A stretch of DNA of 45,726 bases from Actinomycetes bacterium. GTDB lineage: Bacteria > Actinomycetota > Acidimicrobiia > Acidimicrobiales > Palsa-688. The notes under the pieces are model-generated. The model had not been told where the DNA came from and did no database searches. It saw only the letters and a program-made list of their open reading frames with translations. Below are positions 29,901 through 38,111 of the stretch, one piece after another. Each line of letters begins with the position of its first letter. The first letter of the stretch is position 1. The stretch lies in contig JAKAQB010000023.1 in assembly GCA_021811865.1 (NCBI GenBank), positions 1 to 45,726 on the forward strand, in the 5' to 3' direction. Both the position numbers and the translations under genes were made by a program.

Positions 29901-30475
29901 ACGCGTTCGGCAGGGCTCGGGACACCGATCCGCTGGCGGAGGCGACGCCAGAGCTCCGCCTGCCAGTCTCTCGCGCCAGTGGTGCCCGCCACCGTCTCCA
30001 CCCACTGGCGGATCATGTCCGGACGATGGACGGCATATCGGTCGAACAGGTCTGCGAGGTGACGCACGGTCGCGAACCGACGCAGCTGCGAGGCGTCGGG
30101 CGACCCCGCCACCAGGTGATCGACGAGGGGTTCGAGCCACGTCGCCCCAAGGTTCTCGTCCACAATCTCGAGAAGCGGCCAGACCGACCGGTCCGGCGGC
30201 CAGGGATCGGCCTCTGGGTCGAGCCCGCAGGCGACCGAGGTCGCCTCCCCGACGAGGGTGCCCGGGAAGGGAAATTCCATGTTGGCGCAGACTCCGTCGC
30301 CACCGACCGTCGCGCCGAGCCGATGAGAGAGCCGCTGGGTCAACCACCTCTCCACGCCCCGGCTCGGCACCGCCACGATCTCGACCGCCATCGGGTCGGC
30401 GAGCGCGTCGAGCAAGAGGTCACCGAGCGACTCGACAAGGTGGTCGGCGCGTTCGGAGCGGTGGACGGAGAGCAT
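26966..30475 (-). CDS. recC: Exodeoxyribonuclease V gamma subunit RecC
   Basis: An 1169-residue scaffold and Chi-recognition subunit of RecBCD. The start is MLSVHRSERADHLVESLGD, followed by the family block VEIVAVPSRGVERWLTQRLS and, near 90, MEFPFPGTLVGEA. As expected, the inactivated helicase domains lack Walker residues. Length is close to the family norm of about 1100. The ATG at 30475 is the first gene of the recC-recB-recD operon; overlapping stop/start codons couple all three. Upstream lies a 600-base spacer with no gene. Confidence 0.94.
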   Translation of the reverse strand: MLSVHRSERADHLVESLGDLLLDALADPMAVEIVAVPSRGVERWLTQRLSHRLGATVGGDGVCANMEFPFPGTLVGEATSVACGLDPEADPWPPDRSVWPLLEIVDENLGATWLEPLVDHLVAGSPDASQLRRFATVRHLADLFDRYAVHRPDMIRQWVETVAGTTGARDWQAELWRRLRQRIGVPSPAERVEAAIATLVEQPELLDLPARLSLFGLTRLPASHLPVLEAIAQNREVHLFLLHPSGRLWNSVEAGAEGLPVYPVSRSDDPTASLAVNPLLRSWGRDAREMHLVLRSRGVTGGEHRPVPEHSSSHRTLLERLQSDVRANREPPGGPRTSTEADPRPPIDPGDGSLRVHSCHGRLRQVEVMRDVLLHLLADDPTLEPRDIIVMCPDVESFAPLIHAVFGSSNQPTSYDGEDAHWPKEPGPPQVRARIADRSIRQTNPVLAVAAKLLELASGRLPASEVLDLAGSESVARRFHFDEDELGQLERWVGETGIRWGLDREHRAPWHLGHVPDNTWHAGLDRLLLGVAMAEEEQRLFNDVLPLDDVSSGDVELAGRFAEFVDRLGTAVERLQGRHPVTEWVASLAEATESLALAAPGEQWQHDQLHWVLGDVEEAAQAGESGQTGPRRSAQTLLALAEVRSLLDDRLRGRPTRANFRTGDLTICTLVPMRSVPHRVIGLLGLDDGAFPRHAAQDGDDLLLTEPRVGDRDARSEDRQLLLDALLAATEHLVLTYEGRDPRTNQERSPCVPVAELLDVVDRTVRVPDGSPHTKPRQYVVVEHPLQSFDPRNFQPGALDGDGSWSFDPVDLEGARAHSEPPAAPASFLAAPLEPIGEQVVQLDSLVRFLEFPVRQFLRERLGWYGSGGSDEVKDALPVELDPLEKWGVGERILQARLAGSTPDEARAAEKGRGLLPPGALATHDLGEVEQAVDRLVAVTKDAGGVAVPDSVEVNLRLPDGRTLIGTVPDVHELEDEEGAKSRIVRCLYSRLAAKHRLVAWAHFLALTAAHPEREVTALTVGRAEGSTRGAPRIAVAELALLAPSPDERRERALLELAALVDLYDRGMREPLPLFATTSERFVSALRREGRVVDECHQTWDASDRGFSESQEPAHLLVLGGQPTFSDLLREPARSDESGPGWSSERSRVGRLARRLWEPVLDHEDRRYC

Positions 30476-31073
30476 CTCGACCGGAGGCTACAGAACCTCT
30501 GTAACGTCCGGCGGAACCCTCGGTGCGACTGCCCGGGGTGCCGGTTGGGAGCAGACGGCGCAGTGGCTATCAGCCTGGGGTCGGGGCCTCGGACGGTGCC
30601 GTACCGGAGGTGACCAGCACCGGCGGACTCCGTCCCGAGCGGTTCCGAGCGGCACCCACCGGGACAGGACGGGGGATGGTCCGCGATGTCAGACGTGCGA
30701 GGTGCGGTGACGACGTGCTGGGTCGTGAGGCGTCGAGCAACCGGCCGGGCCGATCGGGTCCTGCGCCTGCGTACCACGGGTCACTTCGGCTTCGTCGGTC
30801 CGGCGGAACCGCTTGGACGATGGGGGCCCCAATCGGTCCTCGCCGGCGCCGGGGCACCCAGGCACCGAGCTGCCGGGCCCGCCATCGCCGGCCTCTCGTG
30901 GGAGCATCGGTCTGCCGACCTGGTACCCGACCGATCGACGGATCTCTCACGGTCGAAAGTCGTGCTCGTCTCCGGTGCCATGCCGCCCACCATCGCTTCG
31001 TCGGGTCACTCGTCGACCGGCGTGGCTCGATCGGACGCGCCATCCACCGCCCCACCGGGCGGAAGGCCAGGGG
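30476..31073. other. Spacer of about 600 bases without a recognisable gene
   Basis: Between recC (minus, start 30475) and the end of the hemerythrin gene (minus, 31074). Open frames run on both strands but have poor codon bias and no family match. It should hold the recC promoter and the terminator of the formate dehydrogenase operon. Confidence 0.4.
31047..31062 (-). terminator. Possible terminator of the formate dehydrogenase operon
   Basis: CCGCCC-CACC-GGGCGG, a six-pair stem with a four-base loop, begins 12 bases past the stop of the last operon gene. There is no U-tract. Confidence 0.4.
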
Positions 31074-31634
31074 CTACCGACCGCGCCGGGTGAGGACGTC
31101 TCGCGTGCGGTCGACGAGGGCCATGGCCGAGCCGGCCGACTTGAGCAGGGAGCGCCGGGGAGGGGTGAGCGGGTGCGGGCGAGTCGGGCCGGCTTGGTGG
31201 GCCCTCGCATACCGGGCGCCGAGCCGCTCCACCTCTCCCGGGCTCATCCGCAGCCTCAGCGAGGGGAGCACCGTGGCCTCCTCGTAGGTCACATGGTCGT
31301 GCACCGCGGCGGAGACTTGACGGGCCAGCGCGGCGAAGTCGGCGTTGCCTGGGGTGATCCGATCGAGGTCGTGCAGCAGCCGCTTGGCGGTGGACTCCTG
31401 CTCGAGGGCGTGTACCGCCATCTCCTCACCGCCTTCGACCACACGTCTCACCGCTGGCCAGAGGTACTGCTCCTCTGCTGCTTCGTGGCGGGACGCCATC
31501 ATCACCAGCCGGCTCGACATCGTCTTCTGCTCACACGGCGAGTGCTCCTCGCTCTCGGGTCCGGTGGCAAGGTCGCTGAGGACGGCAATCAGCTCGTCGT
31601 GATGCCCCTGTATCAGCACGAACAGGTCAGCCAC
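31074..31634 (-). CDS. Hemerythrin HHE-domain protein (last gene of the formate dehydrogenase operon)
   Basis: A 186-residue protein with a four-helix diiron domain (1-130): QGHHDELI (helix 1), SRHEAAEEQYLWP (helix 2), VHALEQE and VHDHVTYEEATVLPSL (helices 3-4) supply the His and Glu ligands of the HHE family. Such domains bind O2, NO or redox iron. A basic, Ser/Pro-rich tail (about 145-186) ends in RDVLTRRGR. The GTG start overlaps the NrfD gene by 8 bases, so translation is coupled. The location in the operon suggests oxygen protection or sensing for the selenoenzyme; this is inference. Confidence 0.85.
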   Translation of the reverse strand: MADLFVLIQGHHDELIAVLSDLATGPESEEHSPCEQKTMSSRLVMMASRHEAAEEQYLWPAVRRVVEGGEEMAVHALEQESTAKRLLHDLDRITPGNADFAALARQVSAAVHDHVTYEEATVLPSLRLRMSPGEVERLGARYARAHQAGPTRPHPLTPPRRSLLKSAGSAMALVDRTRDVLTRRGR

Positions 31635-32655
31635 GATTCCTCTCCTCGAGCCTCTTGCGCTGGGGAACGACGGTGTAGCGCGGGTCCTCGGCCGACTCGA
31701 GGCCGGCCTCGAATATCGCGAAGCGAGACAGGGCGGACCCCACGAGGAGCCCGGCGCCCGCGAAGGCGGACGCCACCCTGCTGTGCTTTCCGAGCAGCGC
31801 GGCGGCTATGCCGGTGACGATGGCGATCTTGGCGCCCTTCTCGTAGCGGTGCGCCTTCTCACTCGAGGTGAAGGCCTCCTTCACCGCCCCCATGTTCCGC
31901 TTCATCAGCTCCATCAGACCGAGCTCCGCTGCCCCCGAGGTCACGCCGAGAAGCCGAGCCGGGCCCGACTCGTGGAGTGGCGCAACCACAAGGCCCATAC
32001 CCGCCGCCGAGCTGACGGCCGATGCGGCGAACACGAAAGGCATCTCCTTGAACCCCTCGTGCCAGGCAGGGACTGCGGTGTTGGAGACCAGCGCCGCTGT
32101 GTAGGTCGCCACCGCTGGCCCGAGGAGAGCGGCGCCCGCAGTGCCCGCCGCGCCGACCAGCCGGAACCGGCCGGTGAGGGCGCTCAGGCTCGCAGCAGCC
32201 GAGAGCGGTGTGAAGCTAGCGAGCAGCCAGGATCCCACGCTCATCGGCGAGCTCGGCTTCAGAACGCGCAGCATGTTGGCGAACCGGGCGGGCCGTCCGA
32301 GGTCGTGGACGAGGGCGATGCCCGAGAGGCTGACGGCGGCTGTGCTCGACAGCTTGAGGGCCCGGGCGAGGGCGCCGCGGTGGCTGGCGGTCGCCGCCGC
32401 GGCCATCACCGAGCTGGCACCCGCGAGCCCGCCAAGAAAGAGGTAGCCCGGTATGTCGGGCGCCTCCCAGACAGGCTTGTTGATGATCGGCTTGCCGTAG
32501 TAGGAGCGGAAGTCCGCTTCTCCCACCATCGAGCGCTCACCGCCGGCCCGGCGGTGCGGTCGCTGGGAGACGTCCGCCGTGGCCTGTACCTGGCTCACCG
32601 CCTCCCGGCCGGGATGGACCTCTCGTAGTCCCTGCTTGGTGACTGAGCTGCTCAT
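31627..32655 (-). CDS. NrfD-type membrane subunit of formate dehydrogenase
   Basis: A 342-residue polytopic membrane protein of the NrfD/PsrC family, which oxidises or reduces quinone without haem. After a 60-residue soluble N-terminus come about eight hydrophobic segments. Family features include WEAPDIPGYLFLGGLAGASS, ALVHDLGRPARF, and a late SRFAIFEAGLESAEDP. The ATG overlaps the beta-subunit stop by 4 bases. Its use in place of a cytochrome b (FdnI) subunit matches non-haem formate dehydrogenases found in several actinobacteria. It takes electrons from the four-cluster subunit. Confidence 0.87.
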   Translation of the reverse strand: MSSSVTKQGLREVHPGREAVSQVQATADVSQRPHRRAGGERSMVGEADFRSYYGKPIINKPVWEAPDIPGYLFLGGLAGASSVMAAAATASHRGALARALKLSSTAAVSLSGIALVHDLGRPARFANMLRVLKPSSPMSVGSWLLASFTPLSAAASLSALTGRFRLVGAAGTAGAALLGPAVATYTAALVSNTAVPAWHEGFKEMPFVFAASAVSSAAGMGLVVAPLHESGPARLLGVTSGAAELGLMELMKRNMGAVKEAFTSSEKAHRYEKGAKIAIVTGIAAALLGKHSRVASAFAGAGLLVGSALSRFAIFEAGLESAEDPRYTVVPQRKRLEERNRG

Positions 32656-33497
32656 CGCCGGGCTCCTCCGAACCCAAGGACCACGACGGAGACCAGCGCC
32701 GCCGCCGCGACCCCGGCCCGCCGGTACATGGCGGGCAGATCGCGGGTGGTCACGATCGGGTCCGGTGGGAGTCCGTATACCTCCGGTTCGTCGAGGAGGA
32801 GGAAGAAAGCCCCGTCCCCCCCGACTCCGTCGTCGGGACTCTCGCCGTACAGCCGGGCGTCGATCACCCCCGACCGGTGAAGCTGGTCACGTCGTCTCTC
32901 CGCCCGAGCTCGCAACTCCTCGAGCGGTCCGAACTGGATCGAGTCCGTCGGACAAGCCTTGGCGCAGGCCGGTTCGACACCCACCGACAGTCGGTCGTAA
33001 CACAGCGTGCACTTCCAAGCTCGCCCGTCCCCGTGCCGCTGGTCGATCACCCCGTAGGGACAGGCGGAGATGCAGTAGCCGCAGCCGTTGCAGATGTCCT
33101 CCTGCACGACGACGGTGCCGAACTCGGTGCGAAAGAGCGACCCCGTCGGACAGACGTCGAGGCAGGCGGCATGGGTGCAGTGCTTGCACACGTCCGAGGC
33201 CATGAGCCACCGGATACCGTCCTGTCCCGAGCCGTCGGTGCCGACGACCTTCTGCTCGATGAAGGCCACGTGCCGCCAGCTGTCGGCGCCGAGGCCCTCT
33301 GTGTTGTCGTACGACATGCCGGTGAAGTTCAGACCGTCCTCGGGTACGTGGTTCCACTCCTTGCAGGCGACCTCGCACGCCTTGCAGCCGATGCACACCG
33401 ACGTGTCGGTGAAGAAGCCCACTCGGGGGGGAGGGCTCTCATAACCGCTGCTCGCTGCTACGTCACCCCGCTCCAGCAGATTCATCTCAGTGGCCAT
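32652..33497 (-). CDS. Formate dehydrogenase iron-sulfur (beta) subunit
   Basis: A 281-residue FdnH/FdoH-like subunit. Four Cys groups start with CIGCKACEVAC (Cys35/38/41/45), then CKHCTHAACLDVC, CNGCGYCISAC, and CTLCYDRL...CAKAC, for four [4Fe-4S] clusters. The last 25 residues form a short hydrophobic segment that may anchor it. It carries electrons from the Mo/Se site to the membrane subunit. It overlaps fdhA by 11 bases and the NrfD gene by 4, typical of tight operon coupling. There is no signal peptide. Confidence 0.9.
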   Translation of the reverse strand: MATEMNLLERGDVAASSGYESPPPRVGFFTDTSVCIGCKACEVACKEWNHVPEDGLNFTGMSYDNTEGLGADSWRHVAFIEQKVVGTDGSGQDGIRWLMASDVCKHCTHAACLDVCPTGSLFRTEFGTVVVQEDICNGCGYCISACPYGVIDQRHGDGRAWKCTLCYDRLSVGVEPACAKACPTDSIQFGPLEELRARAERRRDQLHRSGVIDARLYGESPDDGVGGDGAFFLLLDEPEVYGLPPDPIVTTRDLPAMYRRAGVAAAALVSVVVLGFGGARR

Positions 33498-36400
33498 CGC
33501 GCACCTCCATGCCCGTCTCGCCGTCGATCCCGGCTCGCCGGATGTACTCCTCGACGAGCGCTACCCGGCTCGGACCCCGTGGCCGCCGTCCCGGCCGGAT
33601 GTCCCCGCTGAAGGCCTTGACCTCCTGGATGTGGACGTTGGGGTCGAGCGAGAGGGCGGCCAGCTCGTTGGCGGCGTCGCCCGTCGAGTAGCCGTTGGCG
33701 CCCCAGTGGTAGGGCAGACCGATCTGATGGACCACCTTGCCGTTGATCCTGAGCGGCCGTATCCGGTCGGTGACCATGACTCGCGCCTCGATGACGTTGC
33801 GGGCTGTGACGATCATCGCCCACCCGTTGTGCTCGAGATTCCGCTCCGAAGCGAGCTCAGGAGAGACCTCGCAGAACATCTCCGGCTGGAGCTCCGAGAG
33901 GTACGGCACCCACCTGCTCATACCACCGGCGGCGTGATGCTCGGTGAGGCGGTAGGTGGTGATCACATATGGGAACAGCTGTGCGCCCGGCTCAGAGGGA
34001 CTCGGGTGGTACCGGTTGTGCTTGCGGCTGAAGACCTGGCGAACCGGATTGCGCTGCTGGGAGTAGAGGAGGTTGGGCACCGGCGAGTCCTGCGGCTCGT
34101 AGTGGGTTGGGAGTGGGCCGTCGGTGAGCCCTGCTGGCACGAAGAGCCACGCCTTACCATCGGCCTGCATCACAAACGCATCCGTCCCCGACAGCGCCTC
34201 GGCGCCTCGGGCGCCAGGCGGTGGGCGGTGCCACGGTGACTTCGACCTCGCAAAGTCGGGGATGTCATGACCCGTCCACTCGGCATTGTCCTCGTCCCAC
34301 CAGACGAGCGCCTTGCGCTCGCTCCACGGCTTCCCCGAGGGGTCGGCAGAGGCCCGGTTGTAGAGGATGCGCCGGTTGGCCGGCCATGCCCATCCCCACT
34401 CGTTGGCGACCCAGTTCTGCTCCTTGGCGGGCTTACGCCGAGCGGCCTGGTTGACGCCGTTGGTGTAGACGCCGCAGTAGATCCAACAGCCGCAGGCTGT
34501 GGAGCCGTCCTCGTTAAGCTGCTCGTAGGACGTGAGCGGCTGACCGTCGCCGTCCCACCCGTTGATCTCGGCGAGGACCGCCTCGGCCGACGGCTCAGCG
34601 ATGGATCCCTCGGTCGGGTAGTCCCAGGTGAGATCGAGTATCGGCCGATCGAGGTCGTCGCAGCCCTCGGCCGGGGAGGTCAGCTTCTCTCTGATGAGGC
34701 GACCGAGATGGTAGGCGAACCACAGGTCACTTCTCGCTGAGCCGTAAGGCTCGATCGCCGCGTGGTGCCACTGGAGCATCCGCTGGGTGTTGGTGAAGCT
34801 GCCGTTCTTCTCGGTGTGGGCGGCGGCAGGGAAGAAGAAGACCTCGGTCTTGATGTCCTCGGTCGTGAGCTCCCCTGTCTCGATCTCGGGTCCGTCTTTC
34901 CACCAGGTCGCCGACTCGATGAGCGAGAAGTCACGGACGACCAGCCAGTCGAGGTTGGCCATGCCGAGGCGCTGCATCTTGGCGTTGGCGGAGCCTACGG
35001 CCGGGTTCTCACCCCAGATGAAGTACCCCTTGCAGGAGCCGTCCATCTGGGCCATCACGGTCTCGTAGGTGCTGTGGCTCCCGGTGAGGCGCGGTATGTA
35101 GTCGAAGCAGAAGTCGTTCTCCGGCGTGGCGGCCGGACCCCACCAGGCCTTGAGGAGGCTCACGGTGTACGCCTTCATTTCCCCCCAGTAGCCCTTGTCG
35201 GTCGAGGCTCCCTCGAGGAACGCCTCGAGGTTCTCGTCATCGTGGGCATGGGGCATCGGGATGTACCCGGGGAGCAGGTTGTACAGAGTTGGGATGTCGG
35301 TGGACCCCTGGATGCTGGCATGGCCGCGCAGGGCGAGGATCCCTCCGCCAGGTCGCCCGATGTTGCCAAGCAGCAGCTGCAGGATGGCGGCTGCCCGGAT
35401 GTACTGCACGCCGACGGTGTGCTGGGTCCAGCCGACGGCATAGCAGAAGGCCCCGGTGCGGTCGGGCCCGGCCCCGTCGGCGAGGGTCTTGCACACCTCG
35501 AGGAACGCCTCCTGCGGAACACCGCAGATCTGTTCCACCATCTCAGGGGTGTAGCGGGAGTAGTGCCGCTTCAGGATCTGGAAGACGCACCGGGGGTGCT
35601 GCAGCGCGTCGTCCCGCTCGCCGCCCTGGCCGACCTTGACGCCGCCCGAGCCATGGGATTCGCCGCGGCCCGCCTCGTAGGAGGTCGCCTGGCGGCTCTT
35701 GCCCTGGCCGTGCGACGGGTTGTCTTGGCTCCCCCTGTTCGCGCGGTCCTGATACTCCTGATCACGTTGGCCGGAGGCCGCCTGCACCTCCACGCCCTCG
35801 TACATCCAGGTGTGGAAGTCGTAGCTCCGGTCCTCCTCGTCGAGGCCGGAGAACACGCCGTCGAGGTCCTCGGTGTCACGGAAGTCCTCGCTGATGAGCA
35901 TCGGAGCGTTGGTGTAGGCGACGATGTAGTCGCGGAAGTACTTCTCGTTCTGGATGACGTAGTTGATGATCCCACCGAGAAAGGCGATGTCGCTGCCTGG
36001 CCGCAACGGCACGTGAAGATCCGCTACCGCACTCGTGCGGGTGAATCTCGGGTCGACGTGGATCACCTTGGCGCCCCGTGCCTTTGCCTCCATCACCCAC
36101 TGGAACCCAACAGGGTGGCACTCGGCCATGTCGGATCCCTCGATGACGATCCAGTCAGCGTTCTGGAGGTCCTGCTGGAAGGTGGTGGCTCCTCCCCTGC
36201 CGAGCGATGTCCCCAAACTGGGGACGGTGGAGGAGTGTCAGACTCGTGCCTGATTCTCTACCTGTATCACCCCGAGGGCGGTGTACAGCTTCTTCATCAG
36301 GTAGTTCTCTTCGTTGTCGAGAGTGGCGCCACCGAGGCTGGCGATGCCGAGCGTGCGACGCACGTCGCGACCGTCCTCGTCGCGCCACTGCCAGGTCTGC

Positions 36401-36795
36401 CGGCGAGTCTCGATCACCCGGTCAGCGACCATGTCCATGGCAGTGTCGAGGTCGAGTACCTCCCAGTCGGTGGCTCCTGGCTTGCGGTGGAGCACCTCGT
36501 AACGGCGGGAGGAGCCGGTGGCGAGCTGCAGACTGGCAGAGCCCTTGGGGCAGAGCCGCCCACGACTGACCGGGGAGTCCGGGTCACCTTCGATGTGGAC
36601 GACCTTCTCGTCCTTGACGAAGACGTTCTGACCACACCCGACCGCGCAGTAGGGGCAGACCGACTTCGTGATCTTGTCGGCCTCGACCACCCGGGCACGG
36701 AGATGGGAGGAGGTCGAGGACTTGACGGCCTGTCCGCGGCCCAGTTTGTCGGACCCCCGCGCCTGGCGGAGCACGGGCCAGTCGTTGATCTTCAT
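33487..36795 (-). CDS. fdhA: Selenocysteine-containing formate dehydrogenase alpha subunit
   Basis: One gene of 1102 residues read through an in-frame TGA at 36240-36238 as selenocysteine 186 (ENQARV-Sec-H, the FdnG/FdhF active-site signature, with His187 after it). Before it are Cys47/50/54/82 (CPYCAVGC...LCPKG) for a [4Fe-4S] cluster. After it comes the bis-MGD body (GGATTFQQDLQNADWIVIEG, IEGSDMAECHPVGF) and a C-terminal dinucleotide domain ending at 33487. It should oxidise formate to CO2. Unlike FdnG, no Tat signal is present (start MKINDWPVLRQARG), predicting a cytoplasmic site. The start has GAGGAGG and a TGATG overlap with the upstream hemerythrin. SelA/B/C/D must be elsewhere. Confidence 0.92.
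36189..36240 (-). promoter_or_regulatory. UGA selenocysteine codon with SECIS-like hairpin
   Basis: Twelve bases after the TGA (36240-36238) comes a perfect hairpin GTCCCC-AGTTT-GGGGAC (36225-36209). Its loop begins AG and has U bases, as bacterial SECIS loops do, and lies about 18 bases from the UGA. A second, outer stem pairs CTCCTCC (36235-36229) with GGAGGAG (36195-36189). Both positions fit SelB-dependent recoding. Confidence 0.8.
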
Positions 36796-37757
36796 CAGAC
36801 CTCCTCGGTGTGTGAGTACGGTTCCTCTTCGGCCCGGCCGGGGCGCTCGGCCTGACGGTCGCCAAGCCCGTCCCGTGCCTTGTCGAGCGGGGCGGCAGAG
36901 GCAGCAGCCGCCGTAACGGTGGCGGCGGCCTGCCCGGGAGCGTGCGGGTGAGACCTCGTGGGCGCATGCTGCTCCGCCCGGAGGATCCGCTCACCGATGG
37001 CCCGCCGGTCCTCCTCCGCCATGGAATCTCGAACCGCCAGGAGAACCTTGTCCTCGAAGGCCACGTGTCTGCGGAGCCTCTTCTCGAGCTCCTCGACCAG
37101 TTCGTCGAAGCGCTCCTGCGACGGCTCGGTCTTGCCGAGCGCGACGAGGCTGTCCTTTCCCTCCTGCTCCTGCTCGAGCGCCTGCTCCAGGATCTGGCCG
37201 CCCCCGGCTAAGAGGTCGCGCACCGCTGGCCAGAGGTGCTCCTGCTCGGCGGTCTCGTGCCGGGAGAGCTCGACGGTCATCATGTCGACGATCGACTTGC
37301 GTCGGGACTGGTGCACCTCGCTTCCGCCCTTGGTCACGCCGGGAATGGCCTTCAGCTGCTGCATCAGGGCGGTGACCGTGTCGTGCTGGCGGGTGAGCAC
37401 GTCGCAGACGTCAGTGTCGTCGGTGTCTCCGGTCTGGCCTGGTTCCGCGCCCCTCGACCGCGCCGCCGAGACCATCTGAGGGTCACTCTCCGCTCGCCCA
37501 CGGATCCACTCGTGCACCAGCGACTTCTGGATCGGGTCGCTGGTACGTGGCCGCTGATAGACGAGATGCTGAGTGCTCCCTCTCATGGCACCGGGTCTGC
37601 GCAGCGTCTCGTCCGGGGAGGACGTGTCGCTGCCGTCCGCGGGGAGGCCTGTGGCGATGAGGTAGGCCTGCCCGGGCGGGATGTGCAATCGGGCAGCGGC
37701 AGCGTCGTAGTCACAGTCGACACCGATCGCGTCTAGGACTTGTCTCTGGGTCGGCAT
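36795..37757 (-). CDS. Hemerythrin-domain protein with FDH-associated N-terminal region
   Basis: A 320-residue protein, first gene of the operon. Residues 1-95 (VLDAIGVDCDYDAAAARL, HIPPGQAYLIATGLPADGS) match an N-terminal region often seen next to actinobacterial formate dehydrogenases. Residues about 110-265 are a hemerythrin-like diiron domain with RQHDTVTALM, SRHETAEQEHLWP and RRHVAFEDKVLL supplying ligands. The rest is Ala/Arg-rich. It could sense or store O2, or act as an iron-thiol regulator; the role is inference. Its stop overlaps the fdhA ATG (TGATG). Confidence 0.82.
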   Translation of the reverse strand: MPTQRQVLDAIGVDCDYDAAAARLHIPPGQAYLIATGLPADGSDTSSPDETLRRPGAMRGSTQHLVYQRPRTSDPIQKSLVHEWIRGRAESDPQMVSAARSRGAEPGQTGDTDDTDVCDVLTRQHDTVTALMQQLKAIPGVTKGGSEVHQSRRKSIVDMMTVELSRHETAEQEHLWPAVRDLLAGGGQILEQALEQEQEGKDSLVALGKTEPSQERFDELVEELEKRLRRHVAFEDKVLLAVRDSMAEEDRRAIGERILRAEQHAPTRSHPHAPGQAAATVTAAAASAAPLDKARDGLGDRQAERPGRAEEEPYSHTEEV

Positions 37758-38074
37758 GGGGGGTCTCTGCCTCGGTGGTTACGAGCGGCGGTTAGCTACC
37801 CAAATCGTCGGACGCCTACCCCGGGAACGGTTCTTGTCGCACACGGCGTCCCTCCGTGCACGGCGGCGAGCCGCTTTCGGTGTCGCCGATGTCGTCTCGG
37901 CTGGTCGGAAAGCCCCGGGTCGGTGAGGCGGAGACGGTGGGCGCCAGCGAGCTGGACCGCCACAGGTCCCGGGCCATGACTTGCCGCACCCGCCGTTGCC
38001 GCCCGGGGCCGGGGGCACCCCGGGGAGCCGGGCGCTCCGCCGACGGCATCGCTCTCCGAGCTGCTACTGCTTTG
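37758..38074. other. Divergent promoter region (hemerythrin/FDH operon and arsR)
   Basis: A 317-base spacer with no gene between the start of the FDH operon (minus) and the arsR promoter (plus). No confident promoter for the FDH operon was found; the ribosome site before its first gene is weak (GAGG 13 bases away). Confidence 0.4.
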
Positions 38075-38104
38075 ATTGCGCAATCACGCAATGATTGATA
38101 TCAT
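38075..38104 (+). promoter_or_regulatory. Probable leaderless arsR promoter with overlapping operator
   Basis: The -35 TTGCGC (38076-38081) and -10 TATCAT (38099-38104) are 17 bases apart, and the expected transcript start falls on the ATG at 38112. The 18-base palindrome ATTGCG-N6-CGCAAT (38075-38092) covers the -35 box and spacer, the standard site for ArsR autorepression. Confidence 0.6.
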
Positions 38105-38111
38105 CGTCCAC

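Noticed and set aside
30476..31073. Possible decayed universal-stress-protein gene
   Set aside because: Only a few residues resembled the family, with no ATP-binding motif; the evidence is too thin.
36238..36240. Stop codon splitting formate dehydrogenase into two genes or a pseudogene
   Set aside because: It falls exactly at the selenocysteine site, with a SECIS-like hairpin after it and intact sequence on both sides, so one selenoprotein gene is the better reading.
38076..38091. TTG or ATG starts for arsR
   Set aside because: Both lie within the operator palindrome and upstream of the -10 box, so they are unlikely to be transcribed.
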